From IMG/VR virus record IMGVR_UViG_3300014501_000077, positions 1 to 23,448 of that record: a stretch of 23,448 bases of DNA; one strand, given 5' to 3'. Source of the DNA: a virus. The position numbers were made by a program, and so were the translations under genes. The notes beneath the pieces were generated by a model. That model saw only the letters and a program-made list of their open reading frames with translations, was not told the origin of the DNA and did no database searches. Positions 6,708 to 14,345 of this stretch are shown here, piece by piece; position 1 is the first letter of the stretch; each line of letters starts with the position of its first letter.

Positions 6708-7100
6708 TTAAAATCCTTCCTTATGGAGTAGGGCGATGAGGTTGTCTAATGTGCGCTTCCTGATCTCTCCTTTCGCCTTGTCATCGACAATCTTATCTAC
6801 CCAACAACCATGTTGACAACGGGAAATATCGAATATTTCCCCGCGACGGAAGCGCTTGAACTCTCCCCCAGAGCTTGCGTAGAAGTACTTCTCCGCCTTA
6901 ATATCAAAAGCTACCCATTGAGCGGCTTCGTTGATACTGCACCACTCCTGCTTCCAACCCGTCCACATAATCTCGTAGCCGCGATAGCTGAATCCATCAG
7001 GAGCATCTTTGAGCTTTGGAGGAGGAAGAATCGCGGCTCCACCAAGGGAAACCAACGGAGCCGCTGCTAGCAATCCGAATAGTTTTCTGCGTGTTAACAT
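6708..7100 (-). CDS. Tat-signal exported protein of unknown function
   Basis: 130 aa. The N-terminus MLTRRKLFGLLAAAPLVSLG has a twin-arginine motif (TRRKLF) followed by a hydrophobic stretch and a likely cleavage site near GGA, typical of Tat export of folded proteins. The mature part has SYRGYEIMWTGWKQEWCSIN and a Cys pair in CQHGCW, with no family recognised. A phage protein sent out through Tat would act in the periplasm or envelope of the host. It lies 10 nt from the zinc-ribbon gene, so they are probably in one operon. Confidence 0.6.
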   Translation of the reverse strand: MLTRRKLFGLLAAAPLVSLGGAAILPPPKLKDAPDGFSYRGYEIMWTGWKQEWCSINEAAQWVAFDIKAEKYFYASSGGEFKRFRRGEIFDISRCQHGCWVDKIVDDKAKGEIRKRTLDNLIALLHKEGF

Positions 7101-7141
7101 TATCTCATCTCTTTTCTTGTATTAATCTAAATATTCCACGA

Positions 7142-7681
7142 CTATGCCCCCACCAACTCTTTCTTCTCTGTGAGCGCCAAGATGTCTTCGCCAGTTAGAC
7201 GCTTCTTGCCGGTTAGCTTTTCTAACCTGCGTCCTTGGTCTTCCGTTATGTAAACGACTGGCTCATAGCTCATACCCTGCACATAGAAGGCTAGATTGTT
7301 ACGGGCGTTTCTATGTATTACTTCGTCGATGAATTCTCTTTCGCTCATTCCTACGGCTTCGGCGCATGTTCTGAGCGCTGGCATGAGGGCATCATCGATA
7401 CTGAAGTCGTTCTTGCCTTTTAGCTTTTGAACTGCGGAAACAAGCTGCAATTCCGTCGAGACCTTTTCCTGGCAGGCATCTTCGATCTGCTTCACGCTCT
7501 CTCCTTTAAGCACTAGACCGCCGTTAGCGTAGCAGTCCAGGAGTTGATTGCAGATCAGCCCCAATGTTATTCCCGTCATCGTTTCGTTGCCCTGCAACCC
7601 CTTGGAGGCGGACAGTTTTTGGTAACTATCCCTATTCATTTCCAGGTTTAGGGGTATTGTTAGCTTTGCTTCTTTGACCAT
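7142..7681 (-). CDS. Putative regulator with RHH-like N-terminus
   Basis: 179 aa from ATG 7681, preferred over the ATG at 7777 because AAGGA lies about 10 nt upstream and a promoter lies at 7732-7704. The first residues (AKLTIPLNLEMNRDSYQKLS) suggest a beta-strand followed by a helix as in ribbon-helix-helix proteins. The rest is helical and charged, with no motif I can name (VGMSEREFIDEVIHRNARNN, KLTGKKRLTGEDILALTEKK). It is transcribed away from the plus-strand mini-gene at 7807, with an 18-bp dyad between them, so the two may be controlled together. This is an inference from context. Confidence 0.5.
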   Translation of the reverse strand: MVKEAKLTIPLNLEMNRDSYQKLSASKGLQGNETMTGITLGLICNQLLDCYANGGLVLKGESVKQIEDACQEKVSTELQLVSAVQKLKGKNDFSIDDALMPALRTCAEAVGMSEREFIDEVIHRNARNNLAFYVQGMSYEPVVYITEDQGRRLEKLTGKKRLTGEDILALTEKKELVGA

Positions 7682-7703
7682 TACTTTAAGTTCCTTATCG
7701 GAA

Positions 7704-7732
7704 AGTGTACAACGTAAAGGGGATTTTTGCAA
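7704..7732 (-). promoter_or_regulatory. Minus-strand promoter for the 179-aa gene
   Basis: TTGCAA (7732-7727), a 17-nt spacer and TACACT (7709-7704) form a reasonable sigma-70-type promoter. A start near 7697 would give a 16-nt leader that includes the AAGGA ribosome site. Confidence 0.55.
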
Positions 7733-7751
7733 GGACCAGATTTTTATTTCA

Positions 7752-7769
7752 AGTATTGAACAATATTTG
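7752..7769. promoter_or_regulatory. 18-bp dyad, candidate operator copy 1
   Basis: AGTATTGAACAATATTTG contains the imperfect dyad AGTATTG-AA-CAATATT. It matches 17 of 18 positions at 16133-16150. Here it lies immediately upstream of a plus-strand -35 and between two divergent genes, so a shared repressor or activator could bind. The bound protein is not identified. Confidence 0.5.
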
Positions 7770-7770
7770 C

Positions 7771-7800
7771 TTGACATTTTTATCCAGATCTTGGTACGCT
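7771..7800 (+). promoter_or_regulatory. Plus-strand promoter for a leaderless gene
   Basis: TTGACA (7771-7776), an 18-nt spacer and TACGCT (7795-7800). The -10 ends 6 nt before GTG 7807, placing the transcription start at or next to the start codon. Confidence 0.5.
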
Positions 7801-7806
7801 TACTGC

Positions 7807-8001
7807 GTGAACAAGTACGCTTCTGAATCTCGCTGGAAAGAGGCTCGCGGGTGCCTTAAGAAGCGGCGTGGGTATAAAAACAAAGATGAGGCAATGCTAG
7901 CAGTTACAAGGCACGTTAACGATATCCGCGTTAAGTCGTGCTATCTGTGTGATTTTTGCGGACTGTGGCACTTGAGTTCGCATTTACCAAAAACAACGTA
8001 A
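7807..8001 (+). CDS. 64-aa CxxC/H mini-protein
   Basis: From GTG 7807 the protein is VNKYASESRWKEARGCLKKR onward, ending near CYLCDFCGLWHLSSHLPKTT. The pattern C48-x2-C51-x3-H55-x3-H59 could bind zinc, and a basic helical N-terminal part precedes it. Small phage and bacterial proteins with a CxxC..WHL(T/S) end are common and poorly studied. The start was chosen because a promoter places the transcription start there; longer versions would extend through that promoter. Ten nt later the 50-aa gene starts with a strong ribosome site, so the two form an operon. Confidence 0.6.
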   Translation: MNKYASESRWKEARGCLKKRRGYKNKDEAMLAVTRHVNDIRVKSCYLCDFCGLWHLSSHLPKTT

Positions 8002-8011
8002 AAGGAGAAAC

Positions 8012-8164
8012 ATGACGAATCAACAGTTTGATGTATGGTGGGGAACTTATTTTCACTTTCTGCGTGGGCTCACGCCCGATAACGCCAAAGAAGGAGCCAA
8101 CGCGGCTCTAGAGGCTTTTGACTCGGTTAACAAGGAACCTATAGCTCCCAATACTCAACAGTAG
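8012..8164 (+). CDS. 50-aa protein of unknown function
   Basis: ATG 8012 is preceded by AAAGGAG at 4 nt, one of the strongest ribosome sites in the window. The product starts MTNQQFDVWWGTYFHFLRGL and ends NTQQ. It is acidic and probably helical. It is second in a two-gene plus-strand operon, and its last 26 nt overlap the end of the large terminase gene on the other strand. Confidence 0.65.
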   Translation: MTNQQFDVWWGTYFHFLRGLTPDNAKEGANAALEAFDSVNKEPIAPNTQQ

Positions 8165-11100
8165 ACCCACGCTCCCGTTCCCACACCCCGGCGTCTTCTA
8201 GAAGCTGTTTAGGATCGGCTTTTAGCCCTTTAAACGCCTTCGTGGAGGTTATCATCAACCTGATGGAGCCACATTTCTCGTTGCCGCATTTAAGGTTTTG
8301 CTCGCCCTCCATTGGGATTAAATTAGTGAAGTCTTTGTGTCCGCACACTACACATTGAACGGTGTAGGTGCAATCTTCCGGCTGGGACTGTTTAGATAAC
8401 GGGATATATCCGCGCGTCTCGTCGAACATGCCTTCGTAGGCGCACCACAGAGCTATCATCGTAGCGATTAGTTCGTCGTCCTTAGAATCACTGTCTGCGC
8501 CTGCCATGCGGTCATCATAATCATCCTTGACGAAGTTTTTCATCTCCTCCGCTGTGTTAGAAGACCGCACGAAGAACATTCTGTACTCCAAGAACCTCCT
8601 AAGGTTTTGATGCAACCTGGAGCGAGAAAGTAGATTCGTAAACCAGCCTAACTTTTGCGACAATGGCTGGATGGAATCCATGTGTTTCCAACGATATAAA
8701 TTAGGGTACTGAATGTTGCTTCTTAGCCAAGTCAGAACCGTATCATAGCGGTTTACTTCTACCGAAATCTCAGCCTCATTGTAGTATCGTCCTAGCTTTG
8801 CTAGCTCCTCCGCGAAATTTTGTGGTCCGATCTGATTTGATCTCCACACCGCCACTTGATATGTAGGGCCAATACTAGGTCCGCCAGCCATCTTTATAAC
8901 ACATCCAACACTAAAATCGCAATTGCCGCCAAGGCCCTCCGAAACGTCTGCTCCAACGTAGTATGTAGAGCCTGGATCTGGATATTCCCATATAAGAAGC
9001 GGGCAAAAATCATGAGAATGATCCTCTTCGCATTCCTCGATAATGCAATGGATCGTCTTCGGATCTATATCTTGCGTTACTGGATCTAGTTTAGCTAGTT
9101 TTGGATCAATGGCGTGAATGCGACCAGCTATGTCAAAAAAGCCTTTCAAGATGGGGTGTCTAACCTGCTCACTTGCGAAATCTTGAGCTACCTTACCGAA
9201 AACTTGATAACCACTAACCTGAAAGGCCTCCTCGACGGAGTTGTGGACCATGATCCCATTGCATCCAAAGCGATGAACGTCTTGTACGGTCAAGTCGTGA
9301 ACACGTTCGGAACCAGATGGTATTACTGATGCAATAGTATCTTCCATCTCATTATTAAAGGCACCCTTCCTCCTAGGCGGACGAACTGATCCGGTGGTGC
9401 GCTTGCGTTCGCTTATGAAGCCAACCTCGCGATGAAATACGTTAGATGATTCCGATTTCATTTGAAGATTATTGCCGTGATATGTTCTCCACAGCCCGGT
9501 CTCTTCATCTATTTTTTTCTTGTCCTCTGAGCAAATATGGGAATTGACTCCGCATCCAAGCAGAAGCAGTTGCACGTCCATCGCAAACTGATCCCATTTA
9601 GTAAAGAAAACAGTCTTTGGTGAGTCGCGGTAAGCGTGACCATCACATTCGATTAGCGCAGACAAGAATTGCCGCACGACTGGCTTTGGGCTTCTCCATA
9701 TACATTCCGGAACATGCACCAGCCGCCTCCAACTGCCGCATTCATAAGGAGCTATTAGCCCCAATCCAACAAGCATCCTACGCCATAGAGTATTATTGGA
9801 TCGTATGTCGGTTCTACCGTTGTAGTGGCTTATCAGCGGAGGGCTACCGACTATCCGCTCTAGCAGCGCCGCTACGTCGCCAACTACATCTTGATCTTTG
9901 CGATCCATAGTGACCTTAACGCCATCTTTACATAGACAACCGTCACCCATAAAATATCCAAGAAATCTACCCCAATCTTCGTCTATTTTTATAGACATCT
10001 TACAAGTGGGCGTATACATCCATTCGGCGGTATAATAATCCTCGACGAATCGAGGCGGGGAAAGCTGGATAACGTCTCCCTTGGATAGCTCCCTAGCCTC
10101 TAGCCATTCACCAGATTTAAGCAGAAACTTATGGTCGTGAGTGCAGCGCACCCTTCTGCCAAATTTAGTAGATACCTCAACCACCTCGCGGATTCCGTTG
10201 TCAAACCACTGAGTTACCGTGCCAGTCTCAGTGGCCTTGGCTGCCCTAGCCTCATCAATCCTGATTATTCCCAGATCGGTGCCAACCCGGCTATCGCCCG
10301 TTATACACCCGGCCTGTTCTTGCAGAAGTGTCTTTTGTGATCTTTCATCGCCGCGAGAGTTGTTTCTGCGGTCCTGCATCCATGCTAATTGATCGTCCGT
10401 TAAAATAAGCGGCTCAAGCGAACCAATTGCGCATGATGGACATACTTCATTAGCTTGGTCGATGTTGCACGTCCAGCGATTAAAGTACTTTTTGCAGGAT
10501 TCCTCAACGCATCTCACCCATTCGTTCTGAGCCTTTTCTCTCATGGATAACACGTCGCGGTCGTAGTACTGCCCGCTTGGGCTCAAAATCACATGGGTTC
10601 GGTCTACGAACCAAGGCAGAAATAGTGGGCTCCATTCTGATTTCTCGGCTAGCTGTTCACAACGCTTCCAAAAACGGTGAGAGTAGTTATTCGCACCCTT
10701 AGCTGTAGACTCCAGAAATGCAAAGGCTTCATCCATCAACGCCGGTTGCAAATCTTCTTCGATGACTTCTCTAGCAACATGCTCCGGCCAATCACACCAC
10801 TCCGACAGATGGGCCGCGCTAATTCTATACCCCTGAGCCACTCCACTAGCGGAGTTGGCTCCGCGAAGCATGACTTGGCTTTGCGTGCCGGGGTCGTGGC
10901 GGCGAGAATCTGGATTTGGGTTGTCGAATTTTAGGCCGCTTTCTAGTGTTCTACTGGATACACGCGGCTTTATCCACCAAGGGCACTTATCATAAATGCG
11001 CAGCATTATTCCGAGAAGTTCCTTGGTGTGGTCCCGATTATAGGAAACAACAAGACCAATTCGGTTGGTGAAAAACATCGTGTCCCAGGCCACTAGCGCT

Positions 11101-11462
11101 TCAATTAAAGTTGAGCATCCCAACCTGCGGGATTTCACAGTCACCACTCTTTGTTTCTTTCCTTTTGCCTTTAGTTCCAATAGCCTAGCGTAAATAAGCT
11201 CCTGGGAATCCCATAAGCAAAAGGGGGTTTCATTGCCGCGATCATCAGCTATCCAGAAGTAGTTCCTGGCGGCATATACGAAATCGTCGCGGCACTTTTT
11301 AACTTCTCCCTCTATTGCCAGCAACTCGGGGGAAGAAAGCAGACTCCACGGACTTTCTTCCTCCTCTATAGCGCGCTGCTCCAGAGCGTCCATGTGCTCT
11401 ATCAGGTCCGCAACAGCAAGATCCCTATACCATCTAGACCTAGGCTCTTGAATGCTAAACAT
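8139..11462 (-). CDS. terL: Terminase large subunit interrupted by an intein
   Basis: 1107 codons; the host protein without the intein is 751 aa. The ATPase domain has a Walker A-like KSRRLGCST (about 110-118), HLSEWCDW (218-225) as a possible Walker B region, and ESTAKG (251-256), a typical coupling motif. The nuclease domain has candidate metal-binding acids D839 (VGADVSEG), E902 (SVEVNRYD) and D995/D996 (DSKDDELIA). The C-terminus ends in a zinc ribbon (C1037, C1040, C1059, C1064). It cuts and pumps DNA into the head through the portal. An intein (residues 386-741) splits it in QEQAG/SVEEAFQVSG. The start overlaps the previous gene by 8 nt. Confidence 0.9.
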   Translation of the reverse strand: MFSIQEPRSRWYRDLAVADLIEHMDALEQRAIEEEESPWSLLSSPELLAIEGEVKKCRDDFVYAARNYFWIADDRGNETPFCLWDSQELIYARLLELKAKGKKQRVVTVKSRRLGCSTLIEALVAWDTMFFTNRIGLVVSYNRDHTKELLGIMLRIYDKCPWWIKPRVSSRTLESGLKFDNPNPDSRRHDPGTQSQVMLRGANSASGVAQGYRISAAHLSEWCDWPEHVAREVIEEDLQPALMDEAFAFLESTAKGANNYSHRFWKRCEQLAEKSEWSPLFLPWFVDRTHVILSPSGQYYDRDVLSMREKAQNEWVRCVEESCKKYFNRWTCNIDQANEVCPSCAIGSLEPLILTDDQLAWMQDRRNNSRGDERSQKTLLQEQAGCITGDSRVGTDLGIIRIDEARAAKATETGTVTQWFDNGIREVVEVSTKFGRRVRCTHDHKFLLKSGEWLEARELSKGDVIQLSPPRFVEDYYTAEWMYTPTCKMSIKIDEDWGRFLGYFMGDGCLCKDGVKVTMDRKDQDVVGDVAALLERIVGSPPLISHYNGRTDIRSNNTLWRRMLVGLGLIAPYECGSWRRLVHVPECIWRSPKPVVRQFLSALIECDGHAYRDSPKTVFFTKWDQFAMDVQLLLLGCGVNSHICSEDKKKIDEETGLWRTYHGNNLQMKSESSNVFHREVGFISERKRTTGSVRPPRRKGAFNNEMEDTIASVIPSGSERVHDLTVQDVHRFGCNGIMVHNSVEEAFQVSGYQVFGKVAQDFASEQVRHPILKGFFDIAGRIHAIDPKLAKLDPVTQDIDPKTIHCIIEECEEDHSHDFCPLLIWEYPDPGSTYYVGADVSEGLGGNCDFSVGCVIKMAGGPSIGPTYQVAVWRSNQIGPQNFAEELAKLGRYYNEAEISVEVNRYDTVLTWLRSNIQYPNLYRWKHMDSIQPLSQKLGWFTNLLSRSRLHQNLRRFLEYRMFFVRSSNTAEEMKNFVKDDYDDRMAGADSDSKDDELIATMIALWCAYEGMFDETRGYIPLSKQSQPEDCTYTVQCVVCGHKDFTNLIPMEGEQNLKCGNEKCGSIRLMITSTKAFKGLKADPKQLLEDAGVWERERGSTVEYWEL
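9240..10307 (-). other. Intein with LAGLIDADG homing endonuclease inside terL
   Basis: 356 codons from Cys386 (CITGDSRVGT) to Asn741 (GCNGIMVHN), followed by Ser742, the expected +1 residue. Splicing blocks: N-terminal Cys block, THDHKFL (441-447, with the usual TxxH), a C-terminal block RVHDLTVQDVHRFGC, and the final His-Asn. An endonuclease domain lies between: GYFMGDG (502-508) and LIECDG (603-608) are the two LAGLIDADG motifs, both with their aspartates. It looks able to splice and possibly to cut. The insertion point lies in the TerL motif QEQAG/SVEEAF that precedes the nuclease domain. Confidence 0.9.
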
Positions 11463-11853
11463 CGATCACCGCGCTCCTGGCCTTTTGCCCAGACGGACCC
11501 TGTTGAGGTGTGCCATCCCCAGCCTCCAGGCGGCGCAGGATCGATTCGAAGGACTGCGCCTTATCCGCAGTTGGAGACTCTCCATTCTTGTTGTAGACCT
11601 GCGTAATTACGTTTACCTGTCCGTTGCGAGGCTTGAACAGGTTTACGATCTGGAGGCACATATCCAGCGCCTTTACGTCTCCGGCCTTGGTTTTTTTTAG
11701 GAGTTGCTTATAGGAAGCGTCGAGAAGTGCGGGTAGGTTTTCGAAGTATAGGCGCTGCTGAAAGCGGTCTATATTGTCTGGTGTTAGCCTTATCTGCCTT
11801 GTTTTCTTTTGTTTAACCTTTGGCAGTTCAGGTTTATCTTTAACTTCGGCCAC
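11455..11853 (-). CDS. Probable terminase small subunit
   Basis: 132 aa. It lies directly upstream of the large terminase in transcription order and overlaps it by 8 nt. A basic N-terminal part (PKVKQKKTRQIRLTPDNIDR) and a helical middle (LPALLDASYKQLLKKTKAGDVKALDMCLQIVN) are consistent with a small DNA-recognition subunit, but there is no clear HTH signature. The assignment is by position. The C-terminal region (about 85-132) is Gly/Ser-rich and basic. Confidence 0.5.
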   Translation of the reverse strand: MAEVKDKPELPKVKQKKTRQIRLTPDNIDRFQQRLYFENLPALLDASYKQLLKKTKAGDVKALDMCLQIVNLFKPRNGQVNVITQVYNKNGESPTADKAQSFESILRRLEAGDGTPQQGPSGQKARSAVIDV

Positions 11854-11891
11854 GAAGCAAGTTTACGGCAGAAGTCATTTAAATGCAAGGT

Positions 11892-12053
11892 CTAGGATTT
11901 ATTCCATCGTTTAGCGGCGGCCTTTTTAGCGATTTCTTTGCGGCGCTCGGGCGTAAGCTTATTCGCGCGGCTTTGTCCACCCTTTACGGAGCGGATCACC
12001 TGGGCCATGCTTGTGGCCTTTATACCGACCCGCTTCTCTTCTGGGAGTTCCAT
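11892..12053 (-). CDS. 53-aa basic helical protein
   Basis: ATG 12053 opens MELPEEKRVGIKATSMAQVI and ends LTPERRKEIAKKAAAKRWNK plus S. The LTPERRKEIAKKAAAKRW ending is a recurring short motif in small bacterial and phage proteins. GGAGG lies about 12 nt upstream, inside the end of the preceding gene, which it overlaps by 34 nt. It could start instead at the internal ATG (MAQVIRSVKG). It is likely a DNA- or RNA-binding accessory; no function can be given. Confidence 0.6.
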   Translation of the reverse strand: MELPEEKRVGIKATSMAQVIRSVKGGQSRANKLTPERRKEIAKKAAAKRWNKS

Positions 12054-12763
12054 TGCTGTGATAATCCTCCAGCCTCCGGCATCGTAGAACCGGGAGCACC
12101 TCCCATCTCGGCAATCTGACGCTCTCGGTCTCCAGGAATGTTTCCTACTAGTGCCTGTCCCATCATTGGGGGCGGCTTGAGCGGCACTAGAACTTTTTTG
12201 TTCTTAGTATATAAGGCGTTAGCCTGTGAGCGGATGCTGTCAGTTAATTCGTCAGCATCTAGAAACTTGTCCGATGTAGCGATCCGGACAAACGGTCCCA
12301 TCCTTTGCCCTTCAATGGTCTGTCCTTTTTCTATCTGGTAGACAATACTTACAAATCCAAGATCCCCTGGAGCCGCTTCGACGAATTTATGGATCTCGAT
12401 TGGAGCATCGAAATCCGGTGGTCTAACCTGCAAAAGAGAAGGCATCTGGTCTCTGGCGAACTCCAGTAATTGGTCTTTAGTGAATCGCTCTACAAATGTC
12501 TCTTGCTCGGCACCGACACGTTCGGAGATGTCTATTCTTTTTTCAAGTGCCGGGTATGGGCCATCCTGCAAGTCTTTCATCATCCCAGCCTCCTGCGTGG
12601 GGCCTTGAATAATAGCTGCTTTCCCACCCATGAGCGCCATATCCTCTTCGAATGAAGATATTCTTTCGCAGATCGCTGCGGCTACTTGATCGGGCAATAA
12701 ACCACGACCACTTAGCTTTGAAAGAACTTTTGCTATCAGCGGCTTATACGTACCAATATCCAT
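12020..12763 (-). CDS. Unknown 247-aa virion-region protein
   Basis: Starts ATG 12763 right after the TAA of the 85-aa gene (TAAATG). Acidic and charged overall, without signal or membrane segment; contains CERISSFEEDMALMGGKAAI in its N-terminal part and KVLVPLKPPPMMGQALVG with a Gly/Pro-rich end. I do not recognise it. It lies in a tightly spaced operon upstream of the terminase genes and probably serves head or tail assembly. Confidence 0.5.
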   Translation of the reverse strand: MDIGTYKPLIAKVLSKLSGRGLLPDQVAAAICERISSFEEDMALMGGKAAIIQGPTQEAGMMKDLQDGPYPALEKRIDISERVGAEQETFVERFTKDQLLEFARDQMPSLLQVRPPDFDAPIEIHKFVEAAPGDLGFVSIVYQIEKGQTIEGQRMGPFVRIATSDKFLDADELTDSIRSQANALYTKNKKVLVPLKPPPMMGQALVGNIPGDRERQIAEMGGAPGSTMPEAGGLSQQWNSQKRSGSV

Positions 12764-13021
12764 TTATTCGACCTCGATCAATCTACTGTGGGGATTTTCT
12801 CCTATCCCGGCTGGAGCGATAGCGTCCGACTTTCGTTCGCTCATGAACGGCACTGTGGTTTTGCCAATGATAGCGGCCTGCTGCTGGGTATAGTACGTCA
12901 CAACCCACGCGGCGTCCTGAAGCCCTTCCCGTCCCTGAGCATCATTTGCTGCTTGTAGGCTCTGCGAGCCGTATGTAGGATATATGTTTCCGTTCCAGGT
13001 CTGGTAATCCTGATAGCTCAT
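12764..13021 (-). CDS. 85-aa protein with the NPHSRLIEVE tail
   Basis: Starts at ATG 13021, overlapping the stop of the membrane-protein gene (ATGA). The N-terminus is Gln/Tyr/Gly-rich (SYQDYQTWNGNIYPTYGSQS). The last ten residues NPHSRLIEVE are identical to the end of the 221-aa protein (13680-14345), although the two proteins are otherwise unrelated by eye. The shared end suggests a common partner or processing event. Function is unknown. Confidence 0.6.
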   Translation of the reverse strand: MSYQDYQTWNGNIYPTYGSQSLQAANDAQGREGLQDAAWVVTYYTQQQAAIIGKTTVPFMSERKSDAIAPAGIGENPHSRLIEVE

Positions 13022-13458
13022 AATTCAAAGTTCCTCGCTCCCGCCGGGCCGTTTAGGTCTTTTGTCTCTCGTTCTACTGCTCGCATAAGGGCCGTGGCGT
13101 AGTCTAATTCCGGGTTGGCTTCCTGGATCTTCTTGGCTTCCCAGGCAAAATTCTTGTCGTCTTCGGTCGGAGTTTCAAAATGCTTTATTTCGTCCCGGCG
13201 AAAGATTGCATCCTGAATTCCCTTCACGGCCTTGCGTAATTCCGTGATTGCGGCTATTTGTGCGGCAGACATTCTCATCTGACCTTCAAGTAGCGCCTGT
13301 ATTGTCTTGCTCTGGTCTCCAGAGAAGTATTTCTCAATACCTGAAATTGCCTGAAGTGCGGACATAAACCTTGTCCACGCTTTCCATCCTATAAAAACAA
13401 CTATTACCAGAAGAATAGTTCCACAGATGCTTGACAATACTATAGATAAAGTATTCAT
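13018..13458 (-). CDS. Single-pass membrane protein with coiled coil
   Basis: 146 aa. A hydrophobic segment (about residues 5-25: SIVLSSICGTILLVIVVFIG) is followed by a basic stretch and a long charged helical region (about 55-135) that may form a coiled coil. This fits an inner-membrane protein with a C-terminal soluble part. A holin- or lysis-related role is possible because cell-wall-active genes lie upstream in the operon, but one membrane segment does not prove it. ATG 13458 has a weak ribosome site. It diverges from the RHH gene at 13505. Confidence 0.5.
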   Translation of the reverse strand: MNTLSIVLSSICGTILLVIVVFIGWKAWTRFMSALQAISGIEKYFSGDQSKTIQALLEGQMRMSAAQIAAITELRKAVKGIQDAIFRRDEIKHFETPTEDDKNFAWEAKKIQEANPELDYATALMRAVERETKDLNGPAGARNFEL

Positions 13459-13469
13459 TTTACAGGCAC

Positions 13470-13498
13470 TTGATTTTCGTACAGCATTATGTTAACAT
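13470..13498 (+). promoter_or_regulatory. Promoter and palindrome of the RHH gene
   Basis: TTGATT (13470-13475), a 17-nt spacer and TAACAT (13493-13498). The -10 lies in the perfect 10-bp palindrome ATGTTAACAT (13489-13498), a good candidate for autoregulation. The -10 ends 6 nt before ATG 13505, as at the other leaderless candidates. Confidence 0.5.
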
Positions 13499-13504
13499 CA
13501 ACGC

Positions 13505-13738
13505 ATGGACTTAGCAACAGGAAATCCGACTAAAAGATCTGGTCGCAGGCCACTGGAGCCTAGCAAGAGACGGGTACAGTTCGGAACGCGCATCGCACCG
13601 GAAACATTACAGGGCTTGGAGGAGCTTTCTAAAAGGCAGCATATCAATCTAGGCCGTGTTATAGACGATCTAGTAGCGTCTATTCAACCTCAATTAGGCG
13701 AGAATGAGGGTTCTTATCCACAAAAGACTCCTGCTTAG
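13505..13738 (+). CDS. Ribbon-helix-helix DNA-binding protein
   Basis: 77 aa. The core RVQFGTRIAPETLQGLEELS, then KRQHINLGRVIDDLVASIQP, matches the Arc/MetJ/CopG pattern (beta-strand, helix, turn, helix), with basic residues before it. It likely acts as a dimeric repressor of nearby promoters, including its own. Its last 59 nt overlap the end of the 221-aa gene on the opposite strand. It is the clearest DNA-binding regulator in the window. Confidence 0.7.
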   Translation: MDLATGNPTKRSGRRPLEPSKRRVQFGTRIAPETLQGLEELSKRQHINLGRVIDDLVASIQPQLGENEGSYPQKTPA

Positions 13739-14345
13739 TTGGTTCTACTTTTTTAACCGATCCATCCGATCCATCCCGTGCCTCATTAAACCATCCAACG
13801 TTATTAGACCATTCACCGATATAGCTACTGGTTATCGTAGTAACAGGCGGCGGCGACACTTTCCCCGACCACCCAACGTTAAATACTGCACCTGTTTTTA
13901 CAGAGTTATCCGCTGCCAGCATCTCGGCATCACCGTAACGCAAGGCCCCTAGATCAACAAGCGTAGCCAAAGCAATGGTTTGCGATTCTACAAACACAGA
14001 CCCGTTTCTTTTAAAAACTACACATACTAATGCCATTCCTGATTGAAGTTCCAAGATCTCGGCACGCTCCACGTCGGCCCAGGCGTTAGAAAAAAGCCCA
14101 TAATTAAGCTGCTTAACTAGGACAGTAGTTACCCTCAGAAGATATGGTAATTTTGGACGATAAGTGTCCGATCCAGTCAGTACCAGGTCCATTTCCATCG
14201 CCTTTTTATAGGCGGCTTGTTGTTGCGCCAATCCATCACCAATTGCCAATATCTCATTAATTGCGGCAACCTCTTTGTTAAATTCCTCCAAGGCGCTGTC
14301 AGTCGCCATATAAAGCGGATATTCTCTAGGATTGTAATTTTTCAC
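13680..14345 (-). CDS. 221-aa protein with the NPHSRLIEVE tail
   Basis: Starts at GTG 14345, directly after the TAA of the 275-aa gene (TAAGTG). A helical N-terminal part (ALEEFNKEVAAINEILAIGD) is followed by beta-rich sequence (LPYLLRVTTVLVKQLNYGLF). The end, SVKKVEPTKQESFVDK followed by NPHSRLIEVE, shares ten residues with the 85-aa protein at 12764-13021. I do not recognise the family; it may be a tail or adaptor protein. Its 3' end overlaps the RHH gene on the plus strand by 59 nt. Confidence 0.55.
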   Translation of the reverse strand: MKNYNPREYPLYMATDSALEEFNKEVAAINEILAIGDGLAQQQAAYKKAMEMDLVLTGSDTYRPKLPYLLRVTTVLVKQLNYGLFSNAWADVERAEILELQSGMALVCVVFKRNGSVFVESQTIALATLVDLGALRYGDAEMLAADNSVKTGAVFNVGWSGKVSPPPVTTITSSYIGEWSNNVGWFNEARDGSDGSVKKVEPTKQESFVDKNPHSRLIEVE

